Positions 30,475 through 43,237 of a stretch of 64,000 nucleotides of DNA are shown piece by piece (positions within the stretch are counted from its first letter, which is position 1; the number at the start of each line of letters is the position of its first letter). The notes beneath the pieces are model-generated. The model searched no databases and was not told the origin of the DNA. It worked only from the letters and a program-made list of their open reading frames with translations. This DNA comes from Henckelia pumila (taxonomy: Eukaryota > Streptophyta > Magnoliopsida > Lamiales > Gesneriaceae). The stretch lies in the NCBI RefSeq assembly GCF_033568475.1, contig NC_133122.1:158899361-158963360 (forward strand), read 5' to 3'. A program made the translations under genes and the position numbers.

Positions 30475-33400
30475 TGTAACGCCCCAAAAATTTATTATCG
30501 AATTAATTGACAATTAAAATAATTATTGAGTTGGAAAAATAATTATTACTGCCAAATGAGTTATAGAGTGTATTTACAAAATACACGTGTCAATTAGTCA
30601 ATGAGTTTGACTATTTCTGAATATCTGATAATATTGACATTTTGAGATAATTATTGAGATAATGAAAATAAAAATAATTAATTATTCCAGATATTTTTAA
30701 TTTGGAGAAATATTGACTGAGATGAGTGGTCAGTCTAAGTTGGACTTAGTAATTAATTTGAAAAATTATGATTCCAATCGACTGCTCAAAGTCAATAATT
30801 TCAGAAACTGATGTTAATAGATGTTGAGTGTGTGTAACGGAAAATATCAGATTTATGACTAATTTTTACCAGTTGTGTATCAAATAAATTAGTCCGAGAC
30901 CCAAAAATATTGAATTACTATAAATAGAAAAACAAGCACGGGAACCTCATAAAAGAAAACACGGATTATAGATTTTTTCCCAATTTTCCCCCAATTTTTG
31001 GATTCATTGTAGCAGTCCAAGTTTTTGATTTTTCTGCCCATTAATTGGATCTCCGATCGAAGATCCAAACGGTCAATTTGTAGCCAACATCAATACAAGT
31101 CTTTTGGTACCAAGAAATCAAAGATCGGACGGTTGGATTGTCAGGAAATCGAGTTAGAACAGACGGTTTTGCACAGAATTTTGTCGGCACTGTTCATCTT
31201 CTTCTTCGATGATATTTTGATGTTTTGAGCTCGTTTTTGTTGGTTCTAAAGCTAGTAATCGATTCTTTGAGTTGAGAGTATTTCCCTAGCTCATGGGAGC
31301 ATTTTGGTGCAGAAATGGCGTAGATCGGAGCCCGGAAAGTATATCGCCGTCGCCTGGTTTTTCTCCAATCGCCGGCGCGTCAGACCTCCGTTCCGAGCGT
31401 GGCTTAGATGGTTGGAATAGTCTTGTCGAGCTCTACATATCTGGAAAATTTCATAATTTTTGGAGCACGTTTGGATCACCGCCGCCGTCTCCCCCACTTT
31501 TCCGGTGACCTTCGACATGTTAACCATTTTTGATCGCCTCGACGTGGTAGATCTGAATATCCAAGTTTCAATTCGAGATTTGTAATCGTTAAGAGGTGAG
31601 AACGCAATAAAGTTCGGTAATTTTTGGTCAAAGTTTGACCAGAGTTGACCAGGGTTGACTTTTGACCATTGTGTGATTTTTCGCAGATCGAAAGCTAGTT
31701 GAGGATATTTAGGGGCAGAAATCAGCAGTTTAGGGATTTGAGCTTCCAAAATTGGATGATTATGAGATTTCCGAGTCCGGATAAACGCAACCGCAACCGT
31801 ATAAGTTTTTCGTGCATTTTAAACGTAAAGGCGTGTATACCCTTCCTTGCTCACACCGTTTAGATCAGTATATTCACTGTTTCGATGATTAAATTGTGTT
31901 GTTGCATTTGTATGTGGATATGATAGCTCAAATTTTAACTCATGCATTATTCACGTTTTTATGTATTGTGGATGATTTTTCTGCCATGGCTAGGTTTTAG
32001 TTTTTGTTCAATGGTTGATGGTTGGATTAGTTCCCTTTGGGTGTTGGTTTAAGATGTCTTGAACTAGTGTCGGCTAGGTGAACAGTTGGATGGTTGTAAG
32101 GGTGGTCTATCTAGCGGGTAGCTCAGGCAGGGCTCGGGCGAGTGGGTTGTCCGGGTCGGGTAAAGTGTATTAGGTTCATATGTTATGGTTTGGTTCCGGA
32201 TTCTTTTATGTTGGGCCGGGTAATTTATTTAAGAGTCTAAGTGTTTAGTTTATTTATTGGGTCAATTTTGTTATTGGGCCTAAGATGTTCAGTGGGCTTA
32301 ATTTAGTTATTGGGTCTAAAATGTTTATTGAGTTTAATTTATTTATTGGGCTTAGTTGTTTATTTGGAATAAAGTGTTATTTGGGCTTGAATAAATTGAT
32401 TTAGTTATTGAGCCAAGCTTATTGGGCTTAAGATATTTATTGAAGTTTTAATTTAATAATTGAGCTAAATTTGTTAATGAGCCTAAGTTGTTTAATTATT
32501 TGGTTGGGCTAAGTTTTAAGTTGGACTAGGTACTATTGTTTCAATCTAAGTCTGATTGGGACATTTTAAGTGTGATTGAGCTAGTCTAAGTATTTTTGGG
32601 CCAGTATAAATGTCAATGAGCCAGTCTAAGTTTATGGGCTTTAGTTAAGGGGCAGCAACTCGAACTAACCAGTGACAAACAAAATAGTCCGTAAATATAT
32701 ATTTAATAGATGTATATGTATATTTTGATATAAGTATGATTTTTATTATGAAAAATGAATTAAATATATATTTATGGGAAAAATTTTAAGAAAATGATAT
32801 TTCTAAGTTCATGATTCATTCATGTATTTTATGAAGAGATAAGGAGCATGTAAAGAAAATATTTTTGGGAAGTTGAAGTGATTTGTGACAAACACGGGAC
32901 TGGAGGTCGGGATACCGGGCCCGATGACCTTTCCACTTATGATTATGAGCCTATGGATCCCCAAAGATTGGGTGAAGTGGCATAGGGCATTAGGGGTACA
33001 CCCCACAGGCTGCCACCACGTACGATGGATTTAGATTGATCAATCGAATTAGGTTATACTTCACTGATATGACCCACAGAAAATGATTTTTATGTTTATG
33101 ACATGTCAATTCTTATGTTATGTATTATGTTACGTATTATGTTACAATTTAGATTACGATGCAATTTATGCATACGATTTTACGATCATGCATGCATTAG
33201 AATCCTCAGGTTATTTTTATATACGTTATGTGCTTGCTTGTGGTTTTATTTAGTGGTACTTGTTATTAAAGGTAGAGCATGTTGGGCCTTTAGGCTCACT
33301 AGATCTAAATGGTGTGCAGGTGAGTATGATGTTAGTCAGGAGGTTGTGGTCCCGACTGGCGGCAAGGACCTCTGAGCATTCGTGGCAAGTTAGCACACTC

Positions 33401-33639
33401 ATGACCTTCGCGCTTTTATGTTTCAAGGATAATGAAATTGTATCAAACTATTTTCCGCATTTTACGTTTTTGAATACTTACACATGAATTTATAATGTGT
33501 TCGAGAATTTAAATTTTGACATGAAAATGCTTTTTATTATGTATTAAATTTTATGAAAATCTATTTTAAGTATAAATGCATATATGTATGGGCATATATG
33601 AATTATTTTAAAAAAAAATTACGAGTTAGGTTCATTTCA
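30475..33639 (+). repeat. 5' LTR (3165 bp) of the long-LTR gypsy element
   Basis: It starts TGTAACGCCCC and ends GTTAGGTTCATTTCA, 2 bp before the PBS. A TATA box (CTATAAATAG) lies at 30918-30927. Near 31626-31667 five W-box-like TTGAC sites are packed into 42 bp. 32255-32650 holds many TTATTGGGC-type repeats. ORFs inside (for example 31291-31749) are mirrored in the other LTR but have no domain and are not called. Confidence 0.9.
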
Positions 33640-36600
33640 TTTGGTATCAGAGCAAGGTCCTTGGAGGGTTAGCTAGCCTGCTACGCGGAGCTCAGAAGTC
33701 GCACTGCCAGTCTGTGAGTTTTAAATGCTTTTAATTATGTTTTACAAATGGGACCCATGAGTTAGAGTTTTCAGTGAAATTTATGTTATAAGACTTTAAA
33801 TTAAAATACATAGCTATGCAATACGATTGCGTGAGGGGTTATTGGGAATTGCAGTATGCCTTCGAGTCGCGTAGTTTGCGATGCGGGTAATCAGGATCCA
33901 CTTTCGCCTCTACCTTCACCTACAGCTCTACCGCTCGCAACTTTTGAGAGGGCCAACATGGGCATGCTAGCTGGCATCACGAGTTTACTTGAGCATCAGG
34001 CGGGACAGCTTAGGAGGGTGCACGAGGAGGAAATCACTGAGAAGTTCTGCAAGCAGGGACCAAAGGATTTTGCGTGGACCCATGATCCACTTGTGGCTGA
34101 GGAGTAGATTCTAGCGTTGGAGACGATCTTTGCCTACATGGGGACCCGGGATGCCAATTGGGTCAGATGCGCAATCTACATGTTGAAGGATGATGCAGCT
34201 CTCTGGTGGGAAGACGCAGTGACTGGTCTTGATCTGGCTAAGATGATTTGAAGGGATTTCAAGACGTCTTTCCTTGAGAAGTGCTTCACAGAGGATGTGC
34301 AAGGCCAGCTGATTTGTGACTTCATGAACCTCCGAAAGGGAGACAGGACGGTGGCCGAGTATCTGAGGAAGTTCGAGTGGGGTTGTCACTTCGTGTTCAC
34401 AATTGCTACAATGGAGAACGAGAGGCTGCGACATTTCACTGATGTCTTGAGGTCTGACATCAAGCATGATGCTTCCATGACAGACGTGACAACATACAAG
34501 GTAGCGGTTAATCGAGCGTACCGGTCTGAGAAGGGGAGGAAGGAGATGCAGGCTGACTTCCAGAATAAGAGGCAGTTCCAGCAGTCATTTAGAGGACATT
34601 CCTTGCAGCAGCCAGCATAGAAGTCTCATCTTGGGTCATCTAAGGGCTCAGGTTCTCTTAGACCGCAGCAGCAGAGGCCGCAGGGCCAGCAAAGACAGCA
34701 GCATTAGGGGACAGTTTCTCCTAGAACTGGAGGGTTACCTTTATATAGACAGCCTCAGAGGCCTCATTCTGAAAAGTGTTTGGTTGGCTCAGGCAGGTGC
34801 TACAATTGCGAGGATCCGGAACAATTTCGAGGAACTATCACAGGGCGAGGCAAACTATAGGGCGCTTGTTTGTGGTGCATGCTGTGTATGCATATCATGA
34901 TACTTTTCTTATCGCAGATAGTCCTAATTTGCGTTCTTAAATTTCAGTTAATGGGATGCTTAATTAAGATTTGTATTGGAAATTTCTTGAATGTTGTACT
35001 TGTGTTTTAGAAATGCATGTGTAGGATGAGAATTCTGAATTGGTGAAATTAGCATTCTTAGGATTGAACTTTAGATGTTAATTGGTTGCTCTTGAAGAAC
35101 GGTCTATATTTGTTGGGAAATATTTTGCGTGCAGGGAAAGTTAGCATTAGAGGTATTACTACGTTTGTGTTGCTAGATTCTGGAGCTACGCATTCTTTTA
35201 TCTCTCAGTAGTTTTTGAGGATTTTTAGTAATTTTTTGCTATATGTTAGATGCGAATGTTGGGTCGGAGAGAATGTTTTGAGAATTCTCTTAGATATTTG
35301 ATTGATTGCTATTGAGGAATACAAATTTCATTTTTCTCAGGAATCGTTGAGCCAAATGATTCGGGTGAAGGGTACTATTGAGAGATGAATTAGTTAGTTG
35401 CAGATATAAAATTTGGGAATTTGGTGATAGTTCTAATTGAGTAATTAAGTATTGATTGACATTTAGTTGATTTTGTGAGGGATTGGAAAGGTAATTTTGG
35501 GATAAAGAAAAATCAGTTACGCGAGCCATTTTATCAATTCTTTCTGAAAATATTGGAATCCTTCTTGTAGTTCATGCATTCCTTGATTCGCATGAAATTG
35601 TTCATTGAAGATTCAGTAAATTTGGCTTCGAATGATATTTCGGTTATGAATTTCGTAAATTCGTATTTCTTGAGAACTTGAATTTTAAATTTGGACATGT
35701 ATATTGATTTGGGTGAGTATTGTTATTCTATTCCATTGGGATCTCGATTTTATTTTGTCGACATCGGATTACACCTTGGGATTTTATTTCATTTTCGTTG
35801 AGTGCGTGCGGATTTCCTCGTGTGTAAGCCACACTGACAACCTTGATTTTGATTTGTATTGATGATGGACATGATTTCATACTTGTTGACAGGTGATTAC
35901 CTGATTTGATATTTATTGATTGACTCGTATCCCTTGTTCATGGAGCCTTGAATTGATTCGCTCACCCCTTGTATTAGACTGCAAACGAGTTGTTTCCTTT
36001 TAGCAGATTTGTTTTCCCGATTATTGTATTTTGATATTGTTCTGAACCATGTCTCTTCGATTTTGATTTGATTATGACCCAGCAATTTATTTATTGAGCT
36101 GAGTTATACTGAACGTCTTCTTGACACTGTTTTGGCTCATAACTGATGGTGATTGTTAGCACCATTAGAATTTAGTGTTTGGCGGGCACCAAATAGAATC
36201 GTGGGAGTGTTGATATCGAGGTTTTGTTGAGAGCCTAATATGATTGAATTTCAGTGATCTTAGGAGTCGATACTACCTTTAGTGGAGTTCACCTATAGCA
36301 TCAGTTTCCAGGCGTCTATATGTATGGCTCCATACAAGACTTTTTCGAAAAAAGGTGTAGATCTCCCGTGCATTGGGACGTTGTTGGCGAGAGGATTCTC
36401 TTAGATTTCGAGTTAGTTCAGGAGACTGCAGATACCGTTGTTTGAATTTGGGACAATATGAGGGCCACACAGAGTCGTCAGAAGAGTTATGCTGACCGAC
36501 GACTACGAGACCTCGAGTTTGCTGTTGGAGACCATGTGTTTGTGAGGATTGCGCCCATGAAGGGCGTGATGCGTTATGGATATGAGCCTCTGCAGTTGGC

Positions 36601-36819
36601 GTCAGACTTGATGTCCGAGGAACGACTAGAGCAGATCTTAGCACGGGAGGAGCAGAGACTTAGAACGCGAGTTTTTCCCTTGGTCAAGGTTCGGTGTTAG
36701 AATCAGTCAGAGGAGGAGGATCTCTGTGAGGCCCGGGTCATTATGCGAACGTATTTTCCAGAGCTTATCGATACTTACTCCAATTTCGAGGACGAAATTT
36801 CATTTAAGGGGGGGAGAGT
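33640..36819 (+). pseudogene. Decayed gag, protease and integrase tail of the long-LTR element
   Basis: Gag begins near 33856 (MPSSRVVCD) and continues through a stop at 34105-34107 and another near 34250 to 34619, with YMLKDDAALWWEDAV, FMNLRKGDRTVAEYLRKFEW and AVNRAYRSEK. A CYNCED zinc-knuckle start lies near 34800 in another frame. Protease LDSGATHSF is at 35172-35200. 35210-36260 is AT-rich sequence without a recognisable RT. The integrase tail (36262-36700) has LPLVEFTY, SRQKSYADRRLRDLEF and VGDHVFVR, then jumps from KGVMRYG to a chromodomain-like end, an internal deletion. PPT: AAGGGGGGGGAGAGT (36806-36819). Confidence 0.8.
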
Positions 36820-39761
36820 TGTAACGCCCCAAAAATTTATTATCGAATTAATTGGCAATTAAAATAATTATTGAGTTGGAAAAATAATTATTACTACCAA
36901 ATGATTTATTGAGTGTATTTACAAAATACACGTGCTAGTTAGTCAATGAGTTTGACTATTTCTGAATATCTGATAATATTGGCATTTTGAGATAATTATT
37001 GAGATAATGAAAATAAAAATAATTAATTATGCTAGATATTTTTAATTTGGAGAAATATTGACTGATATGATTGGTCAGAGTCTAAGTTGGACTTAGTAAT
37101 TAATTTGAAAAATTATGAGTCCAATCGACTGGTCAAAGTCAATAATTTCAGAAACTGGTGTTAATAGATGTTGAGTGTGTGTAACTAAAAATATCAGATT
37201 TATGACTAATTTTTACCAGTTGTATATAAAATAAATTAGTCCAAGACCCGAAAATATTTTATTACTATAAATAGAAAAACAAGCACGGGAACCTCATAAA
37301 AGAAAACACAGATTATAGATTTTTTCCAAATTTTTCCCAAATTTTCGGATCCACTGTAGCAGTCCATATTTTAGATTTTTCCGGCCATTCACCGGAACTC
37401 CGATCAAAGATCCGAACAATCACTTTGTAGCCAACATCAAGGCGAGTCTTTTGGTACCAAGAAATTGAAGATCGGACGGTTGGATCGTTGGGAAATCGAG
37501 TTAGAACAGACAGGTTTTGCACAAAATTTTGTCGGCACTGTTCATCGTCTTCTTCGGTGAGATTTTGATGTTTTGAGCTCGTTTTTGTTGGTTCTAAAGC
37601 TAGTAATCGATTCTTTGAATTGTGGAGAGTATTTCCCTAGCTCATGGGAGAATTTTGGTGCAGAAATGGCGTAGATCGGAGCCCGGAAAGTATATCACGG
37701 TCGCCTGGTTTTTCTCCAATCGCCGGCGCGTTGGACCTCCGTTCTGGGCGTGGCTTTGATGGTTGGAATCGTCTCGTCAAGCTTTACATATATGGAAAAT
37801 TTCATAATTTTTGGAGCACGTTTGGATCACCACCGCCGCGCCGCCGTCTCCCCCACTTTTCCAGCGACCTGCAACATGTTAACCATTTTTTATCGCCTCG
37901 ACGTAGTAGATCCGAATATCCAAGTTTCGATTCGAGATTTGAAATCTTTAAGCGGTGAGAGCGCAATAAAGTTCGGTAATTTTTGGTCAAATTTTGACCA
38001 GAGTTGATCAGGGTTGACTTTTGACCATTGTATGATTTTTCGCAGATCGAAAGCTAGTTGAGGATATTTAGGGGCAGAAATCAACAGTTTAGGTATTTGA
38101 GCTTCCAAAATTGGATGATTAAGAGATTTTTGAGTCTCGATAAACGCAACCGCAATCATATAAATTTTTCGTGCATTTTAAATGCAAATTCATGTTATAC
38201 GCTTCCTTACTCACACCGTTTAGATCAATATATTCACTGTTTCGATGATTAAATTTTTTTTTTTGCATTTATATGTGGATATGATAGCTCAAATTTTAAC
38301 TCATGCATTATTCACGTTTTTATGTATTGTGGATGATTTTTCTACCATGGCTAGGTCTTAGTTGTTGTTCAATGGTTGATGGTTGGATTAGGTCCCTTTA
38401 GGTGTTGGTTTAAGATGTCTTGAACTAGTGTCGACTAGGTGAACAGTTGGATGGTTGTAAGGGTAGTCTATCTAGCGGGCAGCTCAGGCAGGGCTCGGTC
38501 GAGTGGGTTGTCCGGGTCGGATAAAGTGTATTAGGGTCATATGTTATGGTTTGATTCTGGATTCTTTTATGTTGGGCCGCGTAATTTATTTAAGAGCCTA
38601 AGTGTTTAGTTTATTTATTGGGTCAAATTTATTATTGGGCCTAAGATGTTCATTGGGCTTAATTTAGTTATTGGGTGTAAAATATTTATTGGGTTTAATT
38701 TATTTATTGGGCTTAGTTGTTTATTTGGGATAAAGTGTTATTTGAGCTTGAATGAATTGATTTAGTTATTGAGCCAAGCTTATTGGGCTTAAGATATTTA
38801 TTGGAGGTTTAATTTAATAATTGAACTAAATTTGTTAATGAGCCTAAGTTGTTTAATTATTTGGTTGGGCTAAGTTTTAAGTTGGACTAAGTACTATTGT
38901 GTCAATCTAAGTCTGATTGGGTCATTTTAAATGTGATTGAGCTAGTCTAAGTATTTTTGGGCCAGTATAAATGTTAATGAGTCAGTCCAAGTTTATGGCT
39001 TTAGTTAAGGGGCAACAACTCGTACTAGCCAGTGACAAAAAAAAATAGTCCGATGACCTTTCCACTTACGATTATGAGTCTATGGATCCCCAAAGGTTGG
39101 GTGAAGTGGCATAGGGCGTTAGGGGTATACCCCACAGGCCTCCACCACGTACGATGGATTTAGATTATCAATCGAATTAGGTTACACTTCACTGATATGA
39201 CCCACAGAAAATTATTTTTATGTTTATGACATGTCAATGCTTATAATATGTATTATTTTACATATTATGTTATGATTTAGATTACGACGCAGTTTATGCA
39301 TACGATTTTACGATCATGCATGCATTAGAATCCTCAGGTTATTTTTATATATGTTATGTGCTACATATGGTTTTATTTAGCAGTACTTGTTATTAAAGGT
39401 AGAGCATGCTGGGCCTTTAGGCTCACTAGATCTAAATGTTGTGCAGGTGAGTATGATGTTAGTCAAGAGGTTGTGGTCCCAACTGGCGGCGAGGACCTCT
39501 GAGCATTCGTGGCAAGCTAGCACACCCGTGACCTTCGCGCTTTTATGTTTCAAGGATTTAAAATTGTATCAAACTATTTTCCGCATTTAACGTTTTTGAA
39601 TACTTACACGTGGATATATAATGTGTTCGAGAATTTAAATTTTGACATGAAAACGCTTTTTATTATGCATTAAATTTTATGAAAACTATTTTAAGTATAG
39701 ATGCATATATGTATGGTATATGCAATATTTAAAAAAAAAATTACGAGTTAGGTTCTTTTCA
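36820..39761 (+). repeat. 3' LTR (2942 bp) of the long-LTR gypsy element
   Basis: It is collinear with the 5' LTR; TATA box at 37265-37274 and the TTGAC cluster near 37985-38030. It lacks about 235 bp present in the 5' LTR (32695-32929), with a short CCG at both breakpoints. It ends GGTTCTTTTCA, followed by the CTTTG duplication. Confidence 0.9.
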
Positions 39762-41374
39762 CTTTGCCCAAATTCGATTGAGTACTTAATAGGATTGCAA
39801 TCATTTGAATCATATCCCAAGCTGGTCCTGTCACCTGCTTGTTTTTTATTCTCATGCATCTTACTTAATGAGGTAGAAAACTGGTTCCAAGATTTGATTG
39901 TCTTAAGCAACTTTTGATTTTCATTCAAAGTGGCTTGGAACACTCGTCTCATGTTATCATTCTCAGTTGCTAGAAGACTTAGCTTTGCCCTTAGACTGTC
40001 AAGTTTTGTTTCCCTGCGAGCAGCTAGAACCACTTGACTTATCAATAAGACTTGCTTTTTTTTCTTTCACATCCTCAAATGATATAGAGAGCTTCTGGTA
40101 CTCATTGGCCATTTCGTGAAGTGCAGTGACTAGGTCCACGCGTGTGAATTCAAAAGAGCTAAAGTCAAATACCTTATATGCTTCGTCTCCATGTTGAGAA
40201 TTAGCCATCAGACACTGCACCTTCTCATCATCATCACTGTCTTCTGATGAACTAGCAGAGCTGGATGATTCTGAGTCAGTCTCTGCCTATTTAATTTTGT
40301 TGTCATCAGCTAATAGTACCTTTCATTCCCTTCTCTTTATGAAATTTCTCCTTTCCTCCTTTCCTTTATTCTTCTCAAAATGTGGTTTCTTTTCATCAGT
40401 CCTTGGCTCGGTACAATCTGCAATAAAATGGCCTTTCTTCACACATTTAAAACAAGCAGGACCATCGTTTGTATGGTCCTTTTTATAATAGGGTTTAGAA
40501 AATTTTGTTTGATTTTTGCGCATAAATTTACCAAACCTAGAGATGAAGAGTGACATCGCCTCGTTGCTTAGTTGCTCGGTTGTCTTCTTTCTAAGGTTTC
40601 TTCAACTTGTTGACAAGCGACGATCGTGGCTAGTACCTTGCTGGGATGAGAGGTTGAAGGCTCCTCTTCTGTTCTAATCCCTAGCTCAAACTCGTAAGCT
40701 TTAAGGTCTCCTAATAAGTCGTGAAGCTCAAGTTTTCTAATGTCTTTGCATTTCCTCATTGCTATCATCTTGACTTCCCACTCTTTGGGTAACACTCTAA
40801 TCACCTTCAAAGCAATTTCACGATAAGAATATGTTTTGCCCAAAGAAATAAGTTCACAAATAATACTAATAAATCTTTCATCAAACTCAGCCATGGTTTC
40901 TCCTGGCTTCATCCTGGCATTATAGAATTTCTAAATGGCAACTGTGAGTTTATTTTCCTTGGTCTGGTCATTGCCGTCACAGATTTGAGTAAGCTTCTCC
41001 CAGATCTCTTTGGCTATTGAGCACGTCTTGATTTTGCTAAACATGTTTTTGTCCAGCGTCTTGTAAATGATATCTTTTGCGACGTTTTCAAGGTAGGATT
41101 TCTTATTATCTTCGGTTGTCCATTCAGATCTGTATTTCTCCACCATCTGTGGTTCTCCACTTGAAATCGCTACAGCAGTGTTGTCTTTAAGGATCTTCAC
41201 TGGTCCATCAGTAATGACATACCACATGTCACCATCTTGAGCGGTCAGATGTAACTGCATGCGAATCTTTCAATCATCATATTCTTATTTTGAAAACATA
41301 TGTATTTTGTTGAAAGAAGTCATGATTAAGAAGTAGATATCATCAGTTGAGAAAATACACTCTCTTATACCACT
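39762..41374 (-). pseudogene. copia gag and leader (same copia element as 28467-30474)
   Basis: On the minus strand gag starts near 41260 (MQLHLTAQDGDMWYVITDG) and runs through 40931, then 40568-40912 with MKPGETMAEFDERF and YSYREIALKVIRVLPKEW, and a zinc knuckle at 40440-40490 (CFKCVKKGHFIADC, intact CCHC). A C-terminal coiled-coil region follows (39686-40220: LRAKLSLLATENDNMRR, DRTSLGYDSND). Stops or frameshifts separate these pieces. PBS: the minus strand at 41360-41372 reads TGGTATAAGAGAG. The long-LTR gypsy element splits gag from protease at CTTTG. Confidence 0.85.
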
Positions 41375-42640
41375 TGTTGGGGATCGGGTGTATGTAGAGG
41401 GGAAGGGGTTGAATGCACACTTTAAAATATTTTGCTTAAAATGATAAGAGTTGAGTGAATGTTAATTCACTCAACCGTTTTTCTCAACTTCCTAGGTTGT
41501 GTGAGCAACTAGAAAATAAGTGTAGAAAGAGCTCACAAACATAGGTGATATCGACCGGTAAAGAAGTACAATGCAGTAAAGTAAATGAGTCAAGAGTTTA
41601 TGGAAATTCGAAGGTAATCTTCTTCTATATCTCCCCTTCTTCCACACAGAAAGGAATTCACTAAAAAACTTTGGTAACTACAACGTCTTGTAATTCACCC
41701 AATCCGAAAATAGAACTTAGACACTGCCTATAATGGAACTCCTAGATTTTCAAAGATAAGATTCTAAGATCTTATCAAACTTTTTTTGATACCATGATTC
41801 TGACTGAGTTCTTCAAACTCAGATTCTCAAATCCCTTGAATATTCTTGTGTTTTTCAATCAATGGCTGGATTTGAGTAACCTTGAAAGATCCTTAGATGA
41901 TCAAATACTTTTTCTGATAAGTGAGGGTTGATATGAGCAGGATGAATATCTTCAAGTAAAAGTGCTCAAAGAGATTGCTAAGGTTTTTCAGATAGTAATC
42001 TTCGTTCTTCTTGATTCTTTGAGCAATATTCAAATATTTATAGCACCATGATATTCAACGTCTTTATTGTTCATTAAATACGGCTGGCCTTTAGATGTTT
42101 AGAAGTCCAATATTTTATTCTATTAATAAATGCTTGATTGAGACATTTTTCTCATTTTTCAGAGGCAATGACTGCTGGAATTTGAATAATAGTACTTGCA
42201 ATATCTGTTTGTTGCAATTCTGTCCATTCGTCTCATCTCTCTTCATTAATGCTTCAGACGGCTAATAAATCCTCATGACTTTTGCATTAAAGATGTCTTA
42301 TTAGATAGCCGTTGAGCAGAGCCTGTTGAAGTACTGATCGGTTGAAAAACCTTCAAGCAGTTGATACTTATCGAGATCGGTAGACATATCATATGAGCGG
42401 TAGACTTCTTATGTGAACGGTAGACAAGATCTTGAGCAAGTAACCGGTAAATGTAAAATTTGTGCTAAGACCGGTATAGAAAACTGAATGCTTGTAATCT
42501 TGAACGGTCGATTCTCCTTTTAAGCGGTCGATGTGAGTCTTCACTGTAAGCGGTCGATACCTGTTGTATAATGAATAAGGCGACAAACACTATAACAATA
42601 ATATATTATTTTATTATCACCAAAATGGAAGGATCCAACA
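41375..42640 (-). repeat. 5' LTR of the copia element (1266 bp)
   Basis: Plus-strand ends TGTTGGGGATC and GGATCCAACA give perfect TGTTGG/CCAACA inverted ends, with a PBS directly inside. On the minus strand a TATA box (TATAAATA, 42035-42042) lies downstream of a cluster of CGGT(C/A)GA words at 42340-42560. The outer flank is TTATG; the partner duplication is not in the window. Confidence 0.9.
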
Positions 42641-43237
42641 TTATGGTTATCAAATTCACATGCACTCAAGTCCTTGAAAGTTAAATCCAAATATAACCTA
42701 AAATAATCAAATTTTGATATGTACTAATTTTTTTTTATAATTCCAAAAATATCATTTAACCACCCAACTCCATAATCCACATTTATCTTTACATACAATT
42801 TTCTTTCTTAACATTTCATTTTCAAAAAAATTATAATTTAATTTTAAAATAATTTAAAAAGGTTATCTCCTCTATTTTTTCTAAGGATCACAAACATTGT
42901 ATTTTTTTTCTATGATAGCTCTCGTGTAAAACGATCTCACTTATCTATATCTCTTAAACGGGTCAACCTGATCCACATGCAGAGTGAAAAGTAATATTTT
43001 TGACATAAAAAAATAATATTTTTTCATAATCATGGATCGAGTCAAATAAAAAATATATCTCACAAAATTAATATACGTGAGCTTATTCTTAAAAGTAATT
43101 ATAACACGATCTGTGTTTGTCAATGTCGTGTGAAACAAGTACTAAACTAAATTTTATTTATTTAATTATTTTATTATTTTCCAACCCTTTGCATTATCAA
43201 ACTTGATACGTACGTTAAGAGATTTTGTTACATATAA
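42641..43237. other. AT-rich host sequence, no gene seen
   Basis: There is no ORF with domain features, and no terminal repeats or RNA gene. An ORF at 42941-43138 is short and AT-driven. Confidence 0.6.

Larger units (their letters stand above)
30475..39761 (+). mobile_element. gypsy element with about 3-kb LTRs, decayed interior
   Basis: 5' LTR 30475-33639, PBS TGGTATCAGAGC (33642-33653), remains of gag, protease and integrase tail, PPT, 3' LTR 36820-39761. A perfect 5-bp duplication CTTTG flanks it (30470-30474 and 39762-39766). The interior is only about 3.2 kb; reverse transcriptase and the integrase core are missing. The integrase tail resembles Tekay/Del-type elements. LTRs of this length are unusual for a Tekay-like element. 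Confidence 0.9.

Noticed and set aside
31291-31749. ORF repeated in both long LTRs (also 37890-38159) as an LTR-encoded protein
   Set aside because: Conservation follows from LTR identity; lengths differ between the copies and no domain is seen.
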